Source: an uncultured Bacilli bacterium
Lineage (GTDB): Bacteria > Bacillota_I > Bacilli_A > RF39 > UBA660
Direction of reading: 5' to 3'
DNA: 18,541 nucleotides
NCBI GenBank assembly: GCA_947628125.1
Contig: CANQYR010000007.1
Span: 1 to 18,541, forward strand
The notes below the pieces were generated by a model. It was not told where the DNA came from, did no database searches, and saw nothing but the letters and a program-made list of their open reading frames with translations. Positions 1 through 7,324 of this stretch are shown here, piece by piece. Position numbers and translations under genes: made by a program. Every line of letters begins with the position of its first letter. The first letter of the stretch is position 1.

Positions 1-3
1 CTT

Positions 4-56
4 CATATAGGTCACCCTATTATTCTTATAACACTCTACCCCCCCCCCTGTGTCAA
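4..56 (-). promoter_or_regulatory. Candidate phase-variable promoter for a gene left of the window
   Basis: On the minus strand a perfect -35, TTGACA (51-56), is followed by a 20-nt spacer that contains ten consecutive G (plus-strand C at 39-48), then TATAAG (25-30) as -10. Further on is AGGGTG (12-17) and an ATG at 4-6, six bases away, followed by one more codon before the window ends. The 20-nt spacer is about three longer than the optimum, so loss of two or three G would give the usual 17-18. The predicted leader is very short, about a dozen bases, which is a weakness of the model. The gene itself cannot be judged from two codons. Confidence 0.45.
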
Positions 57-75
57 TGGAGATTTGTTTGGCAAT

Positions 76-104
76 TTGACATTATCTTTAGATTATGTTA
101 TATT
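76..104 (+). promoter_or_regulatory. Sigma-A-type promoter upstream of the PemK-like gene
   Basis: TTGACA (76-81) is separated by exactly 17 bases from TATATT (99-104). Transcription would start near 111 and leave a leader of about 180 nt before the PemK/MazF-like gene. The -10 overlaps the 3' end of the minus-strand open fragment that stops at 93, so the two features compete for the same DNA. Confidence 0.5.
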
Positions 105-228
105 GCCTTTAATAAATGACCGAATTAAAGCGGTGCTAGTTTTTTCTAGTTTATCGTTGTCGATCATTTTTATATATTTTTCCGACGGTTTAATATCAGT
201 AACATCATAGTATAATGCTAATTTATTT
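93..228 (-). pseudogene. Possible remnant of a gene C-terminus
   Basis: Read on the minus strand, this stretch is open from just after an in-frame TAA to a TAA at 93-95. It gives about 44 residues with a protein-like composition, including DVTDIKPSEKYIKMID and STALIRSFIKGN. The only internal ATG, at 165-167, would give 24 residues and has no good ribosome binding site. I read it as the tail of a truncated gene, cut off where the inverted repeat at 229-248 begins. I do not recognise the family. It could be chance, because the stretch is short. Confidence 0.3.
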
Positions 229-248
229 TATATACTTAAAAGTATATA
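229..248. repeat. Inverted repeat upstream of the PemK-like gene
   Basis: Two perfect 9-bp arms, TATATACTT and AAGTATATA, are separated by two bases. The repeat lies 45 bp before the start codon of the PemK-like gene and downstream of its candidate promoter. A dyad here could be an operator, or mark the junction with the truncated minus-strand frame that begins at 228. It is A+T only apart from one G:C pair per arm, so chance is possible. Confidence 0.35.
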
Positions 249-292
249 TGGTTTAGGTTTTATTATAAAATGACAAGAAAGGAAAGTGATGA

Positions 293-703
293 ATGATGTG
301 TAAATTAGGTGATATTATAGTAGTCAAAGAATTTAAAGACAATAATGGTATAACAGTTCCAAAACATTCTTTTGTAGTTATAAATGATGAACCAGACTAT
401 ATTGAAGGATTTGAATATGATTTTATTTCTAATATTATGTGTAGTTTTCACGATGAAAAGCAAAAAAAGCATAAACTTAGTATAGAAGGAAATTTGGAAA
501 TAAAACCAGAACAAATTCATGGGCAAAATATAAATTCTAAAGGTGGTTACATAAGAGCAGATGAATTATTCTATTTTAGCAAAAAGAAAATTGAATACAA
601 AGTTATAGCACATATGGATGCTGAATTACTAGATGAACTTGTACAATTAATTATTAAACTTCACGATAAAAATAAAGAACGAAACGTTATTACAAATTTA
701 TAA
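293..703 (+). CDS. PemK/MazF-like protein (toxin-like fold)
   Basis: This 136-residue protein has the layout of the PemK/MazF family, whose members are often mRNA endonuclease toxins. The N-terminal strand reads KLGDIIVVKEF (residues 4-14), then KHSFVVIND (24-32) where MazF has its RPALVL strand. Next come YDFISNIMC (42-50), GGYIRADELFYF (84-95) and a C-terminal helix rich in Leu and Glu. The usual basic RP pair is replaced by K-H, so catalysis is uncertain. ATG at 293 is six bases after AAAGGAAAG (278-286); ATG at 296 is an alternative. No MazE-like antitoxin lies upstream. The following 54-residue gene has its own promoter starting 2 bp after this stop, so a two-gene pair is possible but unproven. 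The assignment rests on pattern recall. Confidence 0.6.
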   Translation: MMCKLGDIIVVKEFKDNNGITVPKHSFVVINDEPDYIEGFEYDFISNIMCSFHDEKQKKHKLSIEGNLEIKPEQIHGQNINSKGGYIRADELFYFSKKKIEYKVIAHMDAELLDELVQLIIKLHDKNKERNVITNL

Positions 704-704
704 T

Positions 705-733
705 TTGACAAGCTTCTTACAATTTGTTAAAAT
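705..733 (+). promoter_or_regulatory. Near-consensus promoter for the 54-residue gene
   Basis: TTGACA (705-710), a 17-bp spacer, and TAAAAT (728-733). It begins one base after the stop codon of the PemK-like gene. Transcription would start near 740 and leave a leader of about 65 nt before the AAGGAGGT ribosome binding site at 791-798. Confidence 0.6.
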
Positions 734-806
734 AAGTCCCAGTTTCTTAGTTGTTATATTCACTTTTTTTGGATATAATAATATTAGAATAAGGAGGTTA
801 TTGATA

Positions 807-971
807 ATGGAAAAAAAAGAAATTACTAAATTCCCTAAAGGTTTTTTTCAATTAAAAAGACCTACAATAACTACCAGCGAAGCTTTAAAAGATGTAATTC
901 CATTTGAATGGAAAAAAAGTAAAAGAAATAATAAAAAACAAATTACGAAGTTAGTAAAGAAAAAATACTAA
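807..971 (+). CDS. Small hypothetical protein, 54 residues
   Basis: The ATG at 807 follows AAGGAGGT (791-798) by eight bases, one of the best ribosome binding sites in the window. The same frame is open further upstream to 705, but that part overlaps the promoter and has no ribosome binding site. The product is very basic. Residues 8-33 include FPKGFFQLKRP and SEALKDVIPFEW, a pattern I associate with small conserved Bacillota proteins of unknown role. The C-terminal third is almost all Lys, Asn and Arg. A -1 shift in the A-run near 960-965 would join it to the startless frame 935-1048, whose stop lies inside the terminator stem, so this gene may be a truncated form of a protein of about 80 residues. 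It could partner the PemK-like gene, but nothing proves this. Confidence 0.6.
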   Translation: MEKKEITKFPKGFFQLKRPTITTSEALKDVIPFEWKKSKRNNKKQITKLVKKKY

Positions 972-1048
972 CTTTTACAGGAGCAAAAACGCTTAGACAA
1001 TATGATACATACTATGACAGATGCCGATTGACATTTTACAAAGGTTAG
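935..1048 (+). pseudogene. Startless coding-like frame, possible frameshifted tail
   Basis: This frame follows a TAA at 932-934 and runs to TAG at 1046-1048 without any start codon. It encodes about 37 residues, including GAKTLRQYDTYYDRCRLTFY, which looks like real protein. It is in -1 register to the 54-residue gene, and the two could be joined by one base change in the A-rich stretch at 956-965. The stop sits inside the stem of the terminator at 1041-1067, as the stop of the 599-residue gene does in its terminator. No family recognised. Confidence 0.3.
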
Positions 1049-1067
1049 TCATTGACTAACTTTTTTT
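1041..1067 (+). terminator. Rho-independent terminator of the plus-strand genes
   Basis: Stem GTTAGTC (1044-1050) and GACTAAC (1054-1060) with a 3-base loop, followed by seven T (1061-1067). The A/G bases at 1041-1043 can pair with the first T residues and lengthen the stem. Confidence 0.8.
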
Positions 1068-1072
1068 GATAT

Positions 1073-1106
1073 AAAAAAATCCTACTTGTCATAGGCAAGT
1101 AAGGAT
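1073..1106 (-). terminator. Rho-independent terminator of the MMPL unit
   Basis: On the minus strand, ATCCTTACTTG and CAAGTAGGAT form a stem with one bulged base, followed by seven T (complement of 1073-1079). It starts four bases after the MMPL stop codon. With the plus-strand hairpin at 1041-1067 it separates two converging units. Confidence 0.8.
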
Positions 1107-1109
1107 ATC

Positions 1110-4100
1110 TTAATTTTTATTTTTTTCTTTTTTATAACAATCTTTTCGACAAATCAATTTATCAGTAAAAGCCAGTACACCAGGTAATACAAATAAAATT
1201 AATATTACTGATGCGAAAGTACCTTGAGAAATAGTTTCACATATCTTAGCGGCTATGGCTGAGGCAAAACCCGCTACTACTAAAGTAACAATTATTAATA
1301 TCGATGATGAACTAATTATCGTATGAATTGACTTATTGTATGCATTAATTACCGAATCTTTAATTCCCATTTTTAATCTTGATTCACGATAATAAGATGT
1401 ATAAACAATTGCATAATCTATGGTTGCTCCCATTAGTATTGCTTGAACTATTAATAAAGATATAAAATAAACTGATCCACCAGTTATAGAAATAGCACTC
1501 ATGGTTAAATACACCGCAGTTTGAATAATAAGAACTAAAACAAACGGAATAATTAGATCCTTAAATGTTATAGCAACCACAATAAAGATAAAGATCATGG
1601 TTAAAATTGTAATCTTATTTAACTCATTATTAAAAGTTTTATTCATCTCTACGGCCATAGGAGAATTCCCAACAATGTATATATCATCATTATTACCTAT
1701 GTCATTTGCAAGGGAATTAATAAAATTGTAAGTGTCATTATCTTCGGCAGCATATTTAGTATTTAAGACAACTCTTGAATATTTATCTGATACTATTAAA
1801 TTTTTGGACTTATCAACTGTCTTTTTAGAATCAATAATCTCTTCCTTTTTTTCAGAACTTATAAAATCAGCAAATCTTGCATCAGGCAAAATATCAGAAT
1901 TTAGATAATTTATAAATTCTTCAATTGTCATCTTCCATGAATTATCATATTCTTTATTACTACCATAATACATATATACTAACTCGATGAGATTTTTATC
2001 TAAATTATCACTTAATATATCTAATGCTGCATAAGCTTCATCAGCTGTATATTTTTTACCATTTAAAGAGTTATTCATTATCTCATTAATAGTTGTTAAT
2101 TTTTCCCTTTTAGGATTATCAAATTGATCTTTATAATCGTTGTTATTCATTACATCGTTAACAATAAATTTTACATAATCATATAAAGATATTTCTTGAT
2201 TAGCTTTTATATACTTAGAATTATATAAACTAAATAACAAACTCATAGTATTATTATCTATATTTAATAAAGAACTTAAATTAGAAGATGTGTATTTTTT
2301 GTTACTTAGAGTTGATGTCATTACTTCTTTAACTAAAGATAATTCACTAATATCAGATATTTTCCCTTTTAATAATTCATTGTCTTTATTTTTTAATATT
2401 AAGTTGGTAAATTCTAAAGGACTCATTGTTGTTACTTCATTTTGATAATCATAAACCGAAAATAACTTTGCTAAAAGATTTTGGTCAGTGCCTATGATGT
2501 TGCTTATTTCTTTATAACTATAAGTTGTATCTAAGTTATTAACAATAACATGCGCTAGGTCTAGCAAATTATTTATAGAGGCTAGTGATTCAGAAAAGAA
2601 AGGATTTTTCTTATTACTATAAAGAAAATTAATTAATTCTTTTATCGATAGATCCTTTAAATTACCATCATATACACCATAAATTATACTTACCACTGTT
2701 TTGTCTTCCTTTAAAACACTTACTAATTCATCTTGAGTATATTCAGTTTTAATATTATTTAATATATATTGAGCAGTACTTAAAGAGGCTTTTTGACTAT
2801 CACTTAACTTTGATGATACACTACTTGTCTGTAATAATTTATTTACAAATTGTAAAGGTTTCATAGTATAGGTACCATTTTGTTTTTGAGTGAATAAGTA
2901 ATCCAATTTTGCCCCAGTTTTGTTATCTATTTCAAACATCTTATATAAATCTTGGTTCGGCAATTCTTTGTCATAATATGAGTTTAAGGCGATGATGGTT
3001 TGTAATGATTTTAAAGTATCTGTATTAAAATAAGACTTATACTTTTTTTCATTTGCCATTTTTAAGGCAGTGGTAGCAAAGGCATTTAATGTTAATTTCT
3101 TCTTAGTATTATAACCAGTATAATACGTATACAATAAAGATAAAGTATCAGCATCCAAATTTATTCCTAAACTATTTAAAGATTTGCTCATTGATGATGG
3201 ATCAAGCGCGGTAGTTACACTTTCTTTATTGCTTAGAGCTTTTAAAAGGTTTAATGATTTGATAGTATTTTCATTAAACATATCTTTATAAGTAGAATCT
3301 AAAGACATGTTTAAAGCAAAAGTAGCAAAGGAAGAAAACGTCATTTTGGTATTGCTAGACATAGTGGTTCTATAAAACAAGAATAATTGCTCGATTAAAT
3401 TTTTATCAATACCAAAAAGACTTGATAATTCACTTGAATTCATTTTTTTATTTATATTATTTACATCAGTAAATTTGTGTAATTGTTTTAATTTAGAAAT
3501 AGTTTTGGCATCTAAACTTGATGAATATTCTGGGTCACTTGCCACATCATTAAGCATAAAGCTTACATAATCTTTAATAGTCATTTTCGTTTCAATGTTT
3601 TTACTATTATAAAAGGTTAAAATTTTTTCAGCATCATCTTCATTTATTTTTAAAATATTAGCAATTTCTTTTGAGCTTCTTTTTTGATTAATTAAGGAAG
3701 GTGATGTAAAATTTTCAAGTAAGTCTAAATTATCTTTAGTATTTTGATCAATTGAATTACTAAAATTATCATTATTATATACGTCATTTTTAATAAAGGA
3801 AATAAACTCATTTAAAGTCATTTTATTATTAGCATCTTTATTATAATAATTGTAATAAATAATTTTAATTAGATCCTCTTCTATCTTGGTATCTTGATCT
3901 AAGTCTTCAAACTTTTTATTTAATTCATTGTACGCTAAATTTTCATTAATGGTATTTGAATAACATAAGGCTTGATCGATGTTTTCATCATTTTCTAGTT
4001 TTTGACAATAACTGGCTATTAATTCTTCATATTTATTATTATATACAATCGCTATTTGATTAGTAGATGGAAAAACTTTTCCAACTTTATCTTGCTGTGA

Positions 4101-5174
4101 ATCAGTATAAAGAATGCCAATATTTCCTTTTAGAAAATAAGCCCCAATAAATAAAACGATAATTAAAAGGCTTTGAACATATCTAGTCTTGTATATAAAT
4201 TTTCCTAATTTTGTTAAATTAAATTTAGGACACTTCTTTTTTGTTTTAATAATTAAATTATCAAAGATTAAAAGTAATGCTGGCAAGCAAAAGAAAATAC
4301 TAATCAAACTTAATAATACCCCTTTAGCTAGAACAAACCCTAAATCTTTACCAATGGTAAAACTCATAAAGACAAGTGAGGCTAAACCAACAATAGTTGT
4401 TACCGAACTACTTAAAATGGCTTTAAAAGATTGATATAAAGCTTCTTTCATGGCATCTATTTTATTTTTATGAGTTAATTTTTCTTGTTTGTACCTATTA
4501 GATAACATAATTGAGTAGTCCATAGATAAAGCAAGTTGTAATATTGCTACTATTGAATTAGTTATAGATGATAAACTTGCAAACATAATATTAGTTCCTT
4601 TATTAATAAATACGGCGATGCCAATAGAAACTAAATATAGCCATGGCTCAATATAAGAGTCACTTAAAATGATTAATATAATCATGGCACAGGAAATAGC
4701 AAGGATGACAATCCATAATTGTAATATTGGTTTATTTTCATCATAGATGGACCCACTCATTCCCGCGGTTTTAAAATTTTCTTTAACATAATTATAAACA
4801 TTCGTGGCCGTTTGGGAATTATCATAATCACTAACATTTAGAACATATAAAGTGTAATTATCTTGGTTATATTCTTCGGTGTTTTCATAATCAACAGAAC
4901 TTACACCTTCAATACTTTGTAATTTTTTTAAAGTATCTTCTTTTTCTTCTAAGTCTTTAAACATAACATTGAGCTTGGAAGAATCTTCTTTGGCAAAGCT
5001 TTCATCCATAATATCTTTGCCAATTTTAGTTTCACTTGTTTTAGGAAGATACTTCATAATATCTTCATTTATGTTTACTTTAGTAGATAAGTACAAACTA
5101 AAGATGGCTAATATAATAAAAATTGTCAAAAAGGCATATCGGCCTTTTACAATAAAGTCAGTTATTTTTCGCAT
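1110..5174 (-). CDS. MMPL/RND-superfamily membrane protein with repeat-bearing loop
   Basis: This 1354-residue protein has the twelve-helix plan of MMPL/RND exporters, which use proton flow to move lipids or drugs outward. Helix 1 is near 13-30 and helices 2-6 near 152-305. Helix 7 is near 333-350 and helices 8-12 near 1188-1338. Both halves carry the RND helix-4 acidic motif: LSMDYSIMLSNRY (Asp219) and GATIDYAIVYTSYYRE (Asp1253). The first outer loop (31-150) is of normal size. The second (351-1187) is far longer than usual and holds about nine repeats at 411-1114. GGGAGGA precedes the ATG. It lies 167 bp after the sensor-kinase gene, so the two-component pair probably controls it. The family call is firm, the substrate unknown; a cell-envelope lipid or a peptide are guesses. 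Confidence 0.85.
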   Translation of the reverse strand: MRKITDFIVKGRYAFLTIFIILAIFSLYLSTKVNINEDIMKYLPKTSETKIGKDIMDESFAKEDSSKLNVMFKDLEEKEDTLKKLQSIEGVSSVDYENTEEYNQDNYTLYVLNVSDYDNSQTATNVYNYVKENFKTAGMSGSIYDENKPILQLWIVILAISCAMIILIILSDSYIEPWLYLVSIGIAVFINKGTNIMFASLSSITNSIVAILQLALSMDYSIMLSNRYKQEKLTHKNKIDAMKEALYQSFKAILSSSVTTIVGLASLVFMSFTIGKDLGFVLAKGVLLSLISIFFCLPALLLIFDNLIIKTKKKCPKFNLTKLGKFIYKTRYVQSLLIIVLFIGAYFLKGNIGILYTDSQQDKVGKVFPSTNQIAIVYNNKYEELIASYCQKLENDENIDQALCYSNTINENLAYNELNKKFEDLDQDTKIEEDLIKIIYYNYYNKDANNKMTLNEFISFIKNDVYNNDNFSNSIDQNTKDNLDLLENFTSPSLINQKRSSKEIANILKINEDDAEKILTFYNSKNIETKMTIKDYVSFMLNDVASDPEYSSSLDAKTISKLKQLHKFTDVNNINKKMNSSELSSLFGIDKNLIEQLFLFYRTTMSSNTKMTFSSFATFALNMSLDSTYKDMFNENTIKSLNLLKALSNKESVTTALDPSSMSKSLNSLGINLDADTLSLLYTYYTGYNTKKKLTLNAFATTALKMANEKKYKSYFNTDTLKSLQTIIALNSYYDKELPNQDLYKMFEIDNKTGAKLDYLFTQKQNGTYTMKPLQFVNKLLQTSSVSSKLSDSQKASLSTAQYILNNIKTEYTQDELVSVLKEDKTVVSIIYGVYDGNLKDLSIKELINFLYSNKKNPFFSESLASINNLLDLAHVIVNNLDTTYSYKEISNIIGTDQNLLAKLFSVYDYQNEVTTMSPLEFTNLILKNKDNELLKGKISDISELSLVKEVMTSTLSNKKYTSSNLSSLLNIDNNTMSLLFSLYNSKYIKANQEISLYDYVKFIVNDVMNNNDYKDQFDNPKREKLTTINEIMNNSLNGKKYTADEAYAALDILSDNLDKNLIELVYMYYGSNKEYDNSWKMTIEEFINYLNSDILPDARFADFISSEKKEEIIDSKKTVDKSKNLIVSDKYSRVVLNTKYAAEDNDTYNFINSLANDIGNNDDIYIVGNSPMAVEMNKTFNNELNKITILTMIFIFIVVAITFKDLIIPFVLVLIIQTAVYLTMSAISITGGSVYFISLLIVQAILMGATIDYAIVYTSYYRESRLKMGIKDSVINAYNKSIHTIISSSSILIIVTLVVAGFASAIAAKICETISQGTFASVILILFVLPGVLAFTDKLICRKDCYKKEKNKN
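1833..3944 (-). repeat. About nine tandem 70-90-residue repeats in the MMPL outer loop
   Basis: Residues 411-1114 repeat one pattern: a short helix with S-x-E-L-S-x-L-L-x-I-D, then L-x-x-L-F-x-x-Y, a variable turn, K-M-T-x-x-x-F-x-x-F-x-L-N-D, and a helix ending L-x-x-L. Clear copies start near residues 501, 581, 660, 740, 814, 887, 962 and 1043, with a more divergent first copy near 411. Identity is low, so these are old repeats seen at the protein level, not recent DNA duplications. The paired-helix layout recalls EF-hands, but no calcium loop is present. Confidence 0.65.
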
Positions 5175-5221
5175 ATTTTTTTCCTCCCAAAATAATACCT
5201 TACCACTATTTATTAAATTCG

Positions 5222-5276
5222 CAATTAAAAAATTATTAAAAATTATTAAGATACATAATTAATGCTATATTAGCAT
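5222..5276 (-). promoter_or_regulatory. Possible control region of the MMPL gene
   Basis: The 167-bp gap upstream of the MMPL gene contains a 6-bp inverted repeat, ATGCTA and TAGCAT (5262-5276). On the minus strand it overlaps a possible extended -10 (TGCTAATAT), with TTGCGC about 15 bases upstream. Downstream, AATTATTAA occurs twice on the plus strand with a 10-bp period (5231-5239 and 5241-5249), the spacing at which OmpR-family regulators often bind. All of it is A+T-rich and short, so each element is weak on its own. Confidence 0.3.
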
Positions 5277-5341
5277 ATGTATGATAAGCGCAATAAGTAC
5301 ATTTATTTTTAAAAAAAATTTTAAAGTTAATAATTCAAATG

Positions 5342-6598
5342 TTATTTTTTATATTTAGGTATTAAAAATTCTAATGTTAAACCATGATCGTTATAGGCTT
5401 TTAATGTCCCACCATGCATTTCAATAAATTCTTTACAAATAGATAAACCTAACCCAGATATTTTTCTTGAATTATCAGTAGTGAATAATGGGTCAAATAT
5501 TTTATCTATTATTTTTTCATCGACTCCTGGTCCATTATCTTTAACAGTAAATTTTATATATTCTTGAAAATATGAAATATCAATTGATATTTTCCCATCA
5601 TCTTTTAAATATCTAGCACTGTTGGAAACCATATTAGAAAAAATCCTTTTTATTTTTAATATGTCAACATTAATGTATGCTAAAGGTATATTGGTAGTTA
5701 CTGTAAATGTAATGTTATTATTGTCTAATTCTATTTTATAATCATTATTTAATTCTTTTACTATATCTTTAACTTGGATTAAGGTAGGTTTTAATTCAAT
5801 TTTTTCTTCGTTTAATAAATAATCATCAAAAGTAGATAATATATCTTTAATATTTAAAGCTTTTTCATTTATCTTTTCGTTATATTTTTTAGATTCTTTA
5901 CTTAAGTTTTGATCTTTTAATAAATTAGAATAGCCAATAATAGAAGTAAGAGGAGTTTTAATATCATGAGAAATACTGGCTATAATTCTAGTTTGTTCAG
6001 CTTTTTCTTCATCCAATCTATCGGTTAAATTGACAAATTCATTGGCTATCAAATCAAATTCTGTATTTAATGGTCTTTTTTTGGGTTTCTTACCAAATTT
6101 ATAATTTCTTATATCATTTATTAAGGTGTTAATTGGTTTTAAAACTATTTGCCTTGTATATATGAATGTTATGAAAAGAATGATAATTACAACTATTATT
6201 TGCATAGCAACTAATTCTAGTATTGCCCTTGAGATATTGCTATTGTTATTAAAATAGATTTTTAATAAATAAGTGTTATTTGTTGTTTCTATCATTTTGG
6301 TTATTAAAGGGGCATCTATTTTTATTTCATTATTTGTTAAAGTTTGCCCAGAAGTATCTTCAATATTTATAATTAGATCATGTTTTTCGGCAGTTTTATT
6401 TATATCTATTATCATATCTTCATAAGAATTATACTTTGCTTCTATTTCATTATTAAATATTTCTGATTTTAAAGCTTCAATTTTCGGGATTATAGGATAT
6501 ATTCTAAATAAAAGCCACAATAATAAGGTGATAATATTAGCAACACTGCCAATAATAATAGCATATAAAAATCTTTTTTCCAGTCTTCTATTCTTCAT
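5342..6598 (-). CDS. Membrane sensor histidine kinase
   Basis: This 418-residue kinase senses an extracytoplasmic signal and phosphorylates the adjacent regulator. Helix 1 is near 11-31, an outer domain of about 95 residues follows, and helix 2 is near 127-148. A HAMP-like linker spans 150-200. The H-box is SISHDIKTPLTSIIGYS with His211 as phospho-acceptor. The ATP-binding part shows the N-box (NMVSNSARYL, Asn326), G1 (DNGPGV, 354-359), the F-box (FDPLFT) and G2 (SGLGLSI, 381-387). All key residues are present, so it should be active. Its ATG lies inside the end of the regulator gene (11-bp overlap), which means the two are co-translated. The outer domain is not one I recognise, so the signal is unknown. 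GAGG lies eight bases before the start. Confidence 0.92.
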   Translation of the reverse strand: MKNRRLEKRFLYAIIIGSVANIITLLLWLLFRIYPIIPKIEALKSEIFNNEIEAKYNSYEDMIIDINKTAEKHDLIINIEDTSGQTLTNNEIKIDAPLITKMIETTNNTYLLKIYFNNNSNISRAILELVAMQIIVVIIILFITFIYTRQIVLKPINTLINDIRNYKFGKKPKKRPLNTEFDLIANEFVNLTDRLDEEKAEQTRIIASISHDIKTPLTSIIGYSNLLKDQNLSKESKKYNEKINEKALNIKDILSTFDDYLLNEEKIELKPTLIQVKDIVKELNNDYKIELDNNNITFTVTTNIPLAYINVDILKIKRIFSNMVSNSARYLKDDGKISIDISYFQEYIKFTVKDNGPGVDEKIIDKIFDPLFTTDNSRKISGLGLSICKEFIEMHGGTLKAYNDHGLTLEFLIPKYKK

Positions 6599-7274
6599 TA
6601 TTTTGCCTCAAAAATTTATAACCATATCCCCAAATAGTGATAATATATTTATTATGATCTTTTAATTTATCGCGCAGACTTTTAATATTAACTGCTACTG
6701 TCCCAATATCACCATATTCACTTTTCCATACATTTTCAAAAATTTGTTCTTTAGAAAGGGCGATACCAGCATTTTCCATTAAATATTTTAATAATTCAAA
6801 CTCTCTGGTTGTCAGATCTAATTTTATCCCATTTTGTTTAACTTCAAAACTTTCTTTATCTAAAACTAAATCACCAATAGCGATTGTTTTTTCATTATTA
6901 CTTTGTCTAAAACGATCTTTAAGTCGCAGATGGGCTTTAATTTTTAATACTAATTCGGTATTATCAAATGGTTTAGTAATATAATCATCCCCACCAATTT
7001 CATAGCCTAGCATTTTATCTAAAAGTTCATTTTTGGCGGTTAAAAATATAATAGGAATGTCTACTTCATCTCTAATTTTCGCACATAACTCTGTTCCAGA
7101 CATTTCTGGCATCATTATATCTAATAAAAGCAAATCAAAATGTTCATTTTTTAAAGTTTCGGAAACTTCAAGAGGATTATTAACTATTTTGGATGCGATA
7201 TCTTCTTTTTTTAATATTAACGCGATAAGCTCTGATATATCTACATTATCATCAACTATTAAAACTTTTTTCAA
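6588..7274 (-). CDS. OmpR/PhoB-family response regulator
   Basis: This 228-residue protein is a receiver domain joined to a winged-helix DNA-binding domain. The acidic pocket is VDDN (Asp8, Asp9). Asp52, in LLDIMMPEMSG, is the phosphorylation site, with Thr79 and Lys101 (ITKPF) completing the active site. The C-terminal domain (about 133-226) carries the typical LTTREFELLKYLMENAG, then NIKSLRDKL and the wing end WGYGYKF. The start is TTG, preceded by AAAGGAAGTGG; no in-frame ATG fits better. It overlaps the kinase gene by 11 bp. A promoter lies in the short gap upstream, so it can be expressed without the glycosyltransferase pair. Likely target by position: the MMPL gene, or its own unit. Confidence 0.93.
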   Translation of the reverse strand: MKKVLIVDDNVDISELIALILKKEDIASKIVNNPLEVSETLKNEHFDLLLLDIMMPEMSGTELCAKIRDEVDIPIIFLTAKNELLDKMLGYEIGGDDYITKPFDNTELVLKIKAHLRLKDRFRQSNNEKTIAIGDLVLDKESFEVKQNGIKLDLTTREFELLKYLMENAGIALSKEQIFENVWKSEYGDIGTVAVNIKSLRDKLKDHNKYIITIWGYGYKFLRQNNEE

Positions 7275-7297
7275 ATTACCACTTCCTTTAAATAATT

Positions 7298-7324
7298 ATT
7301 ATATCATGTTATCTTTAAGTTCAA
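7298..7324 (-). promoter_or_regulatory. Extended -10 promoter upstream of the response-regulator gene
   Basis: On the minus strand TGATATAAT (7298-7306) is a perfect extended -10. A partial -35, TTGAAC (7319-7324), lies 15 bp further upstream and overlaps the stop codon of the preceding gene. The short spacer is tolerable with an extended -10. Transcription would begin about 17 bases before the TTG start of the regulator. Confidence 0.5.

Noticed and set aside
1028..1056. TTGACA at 1028-1033 as a plus-strand promoter
   Set aside because: At 16-18 bp spacing there is no -10-like hexamer, and the site runs into the terminator stem.
1833..3944. EF-hand calcium-binding repeats in the MMPL loop
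   Set aside because: The helix pairs are present, but no copy has the D-x-D-x-D-G loop, so calcium binding is unsupported.
4189..4434. Plus-strand open frame opposite the MMPL gene (81 codons), and similar frames at 4969-5262 and 14836-15078
   Set aside because: They lie antisense to well-supported genes, lack convincing ribosome binding sites and mirror the codon bias of the opposite strand.
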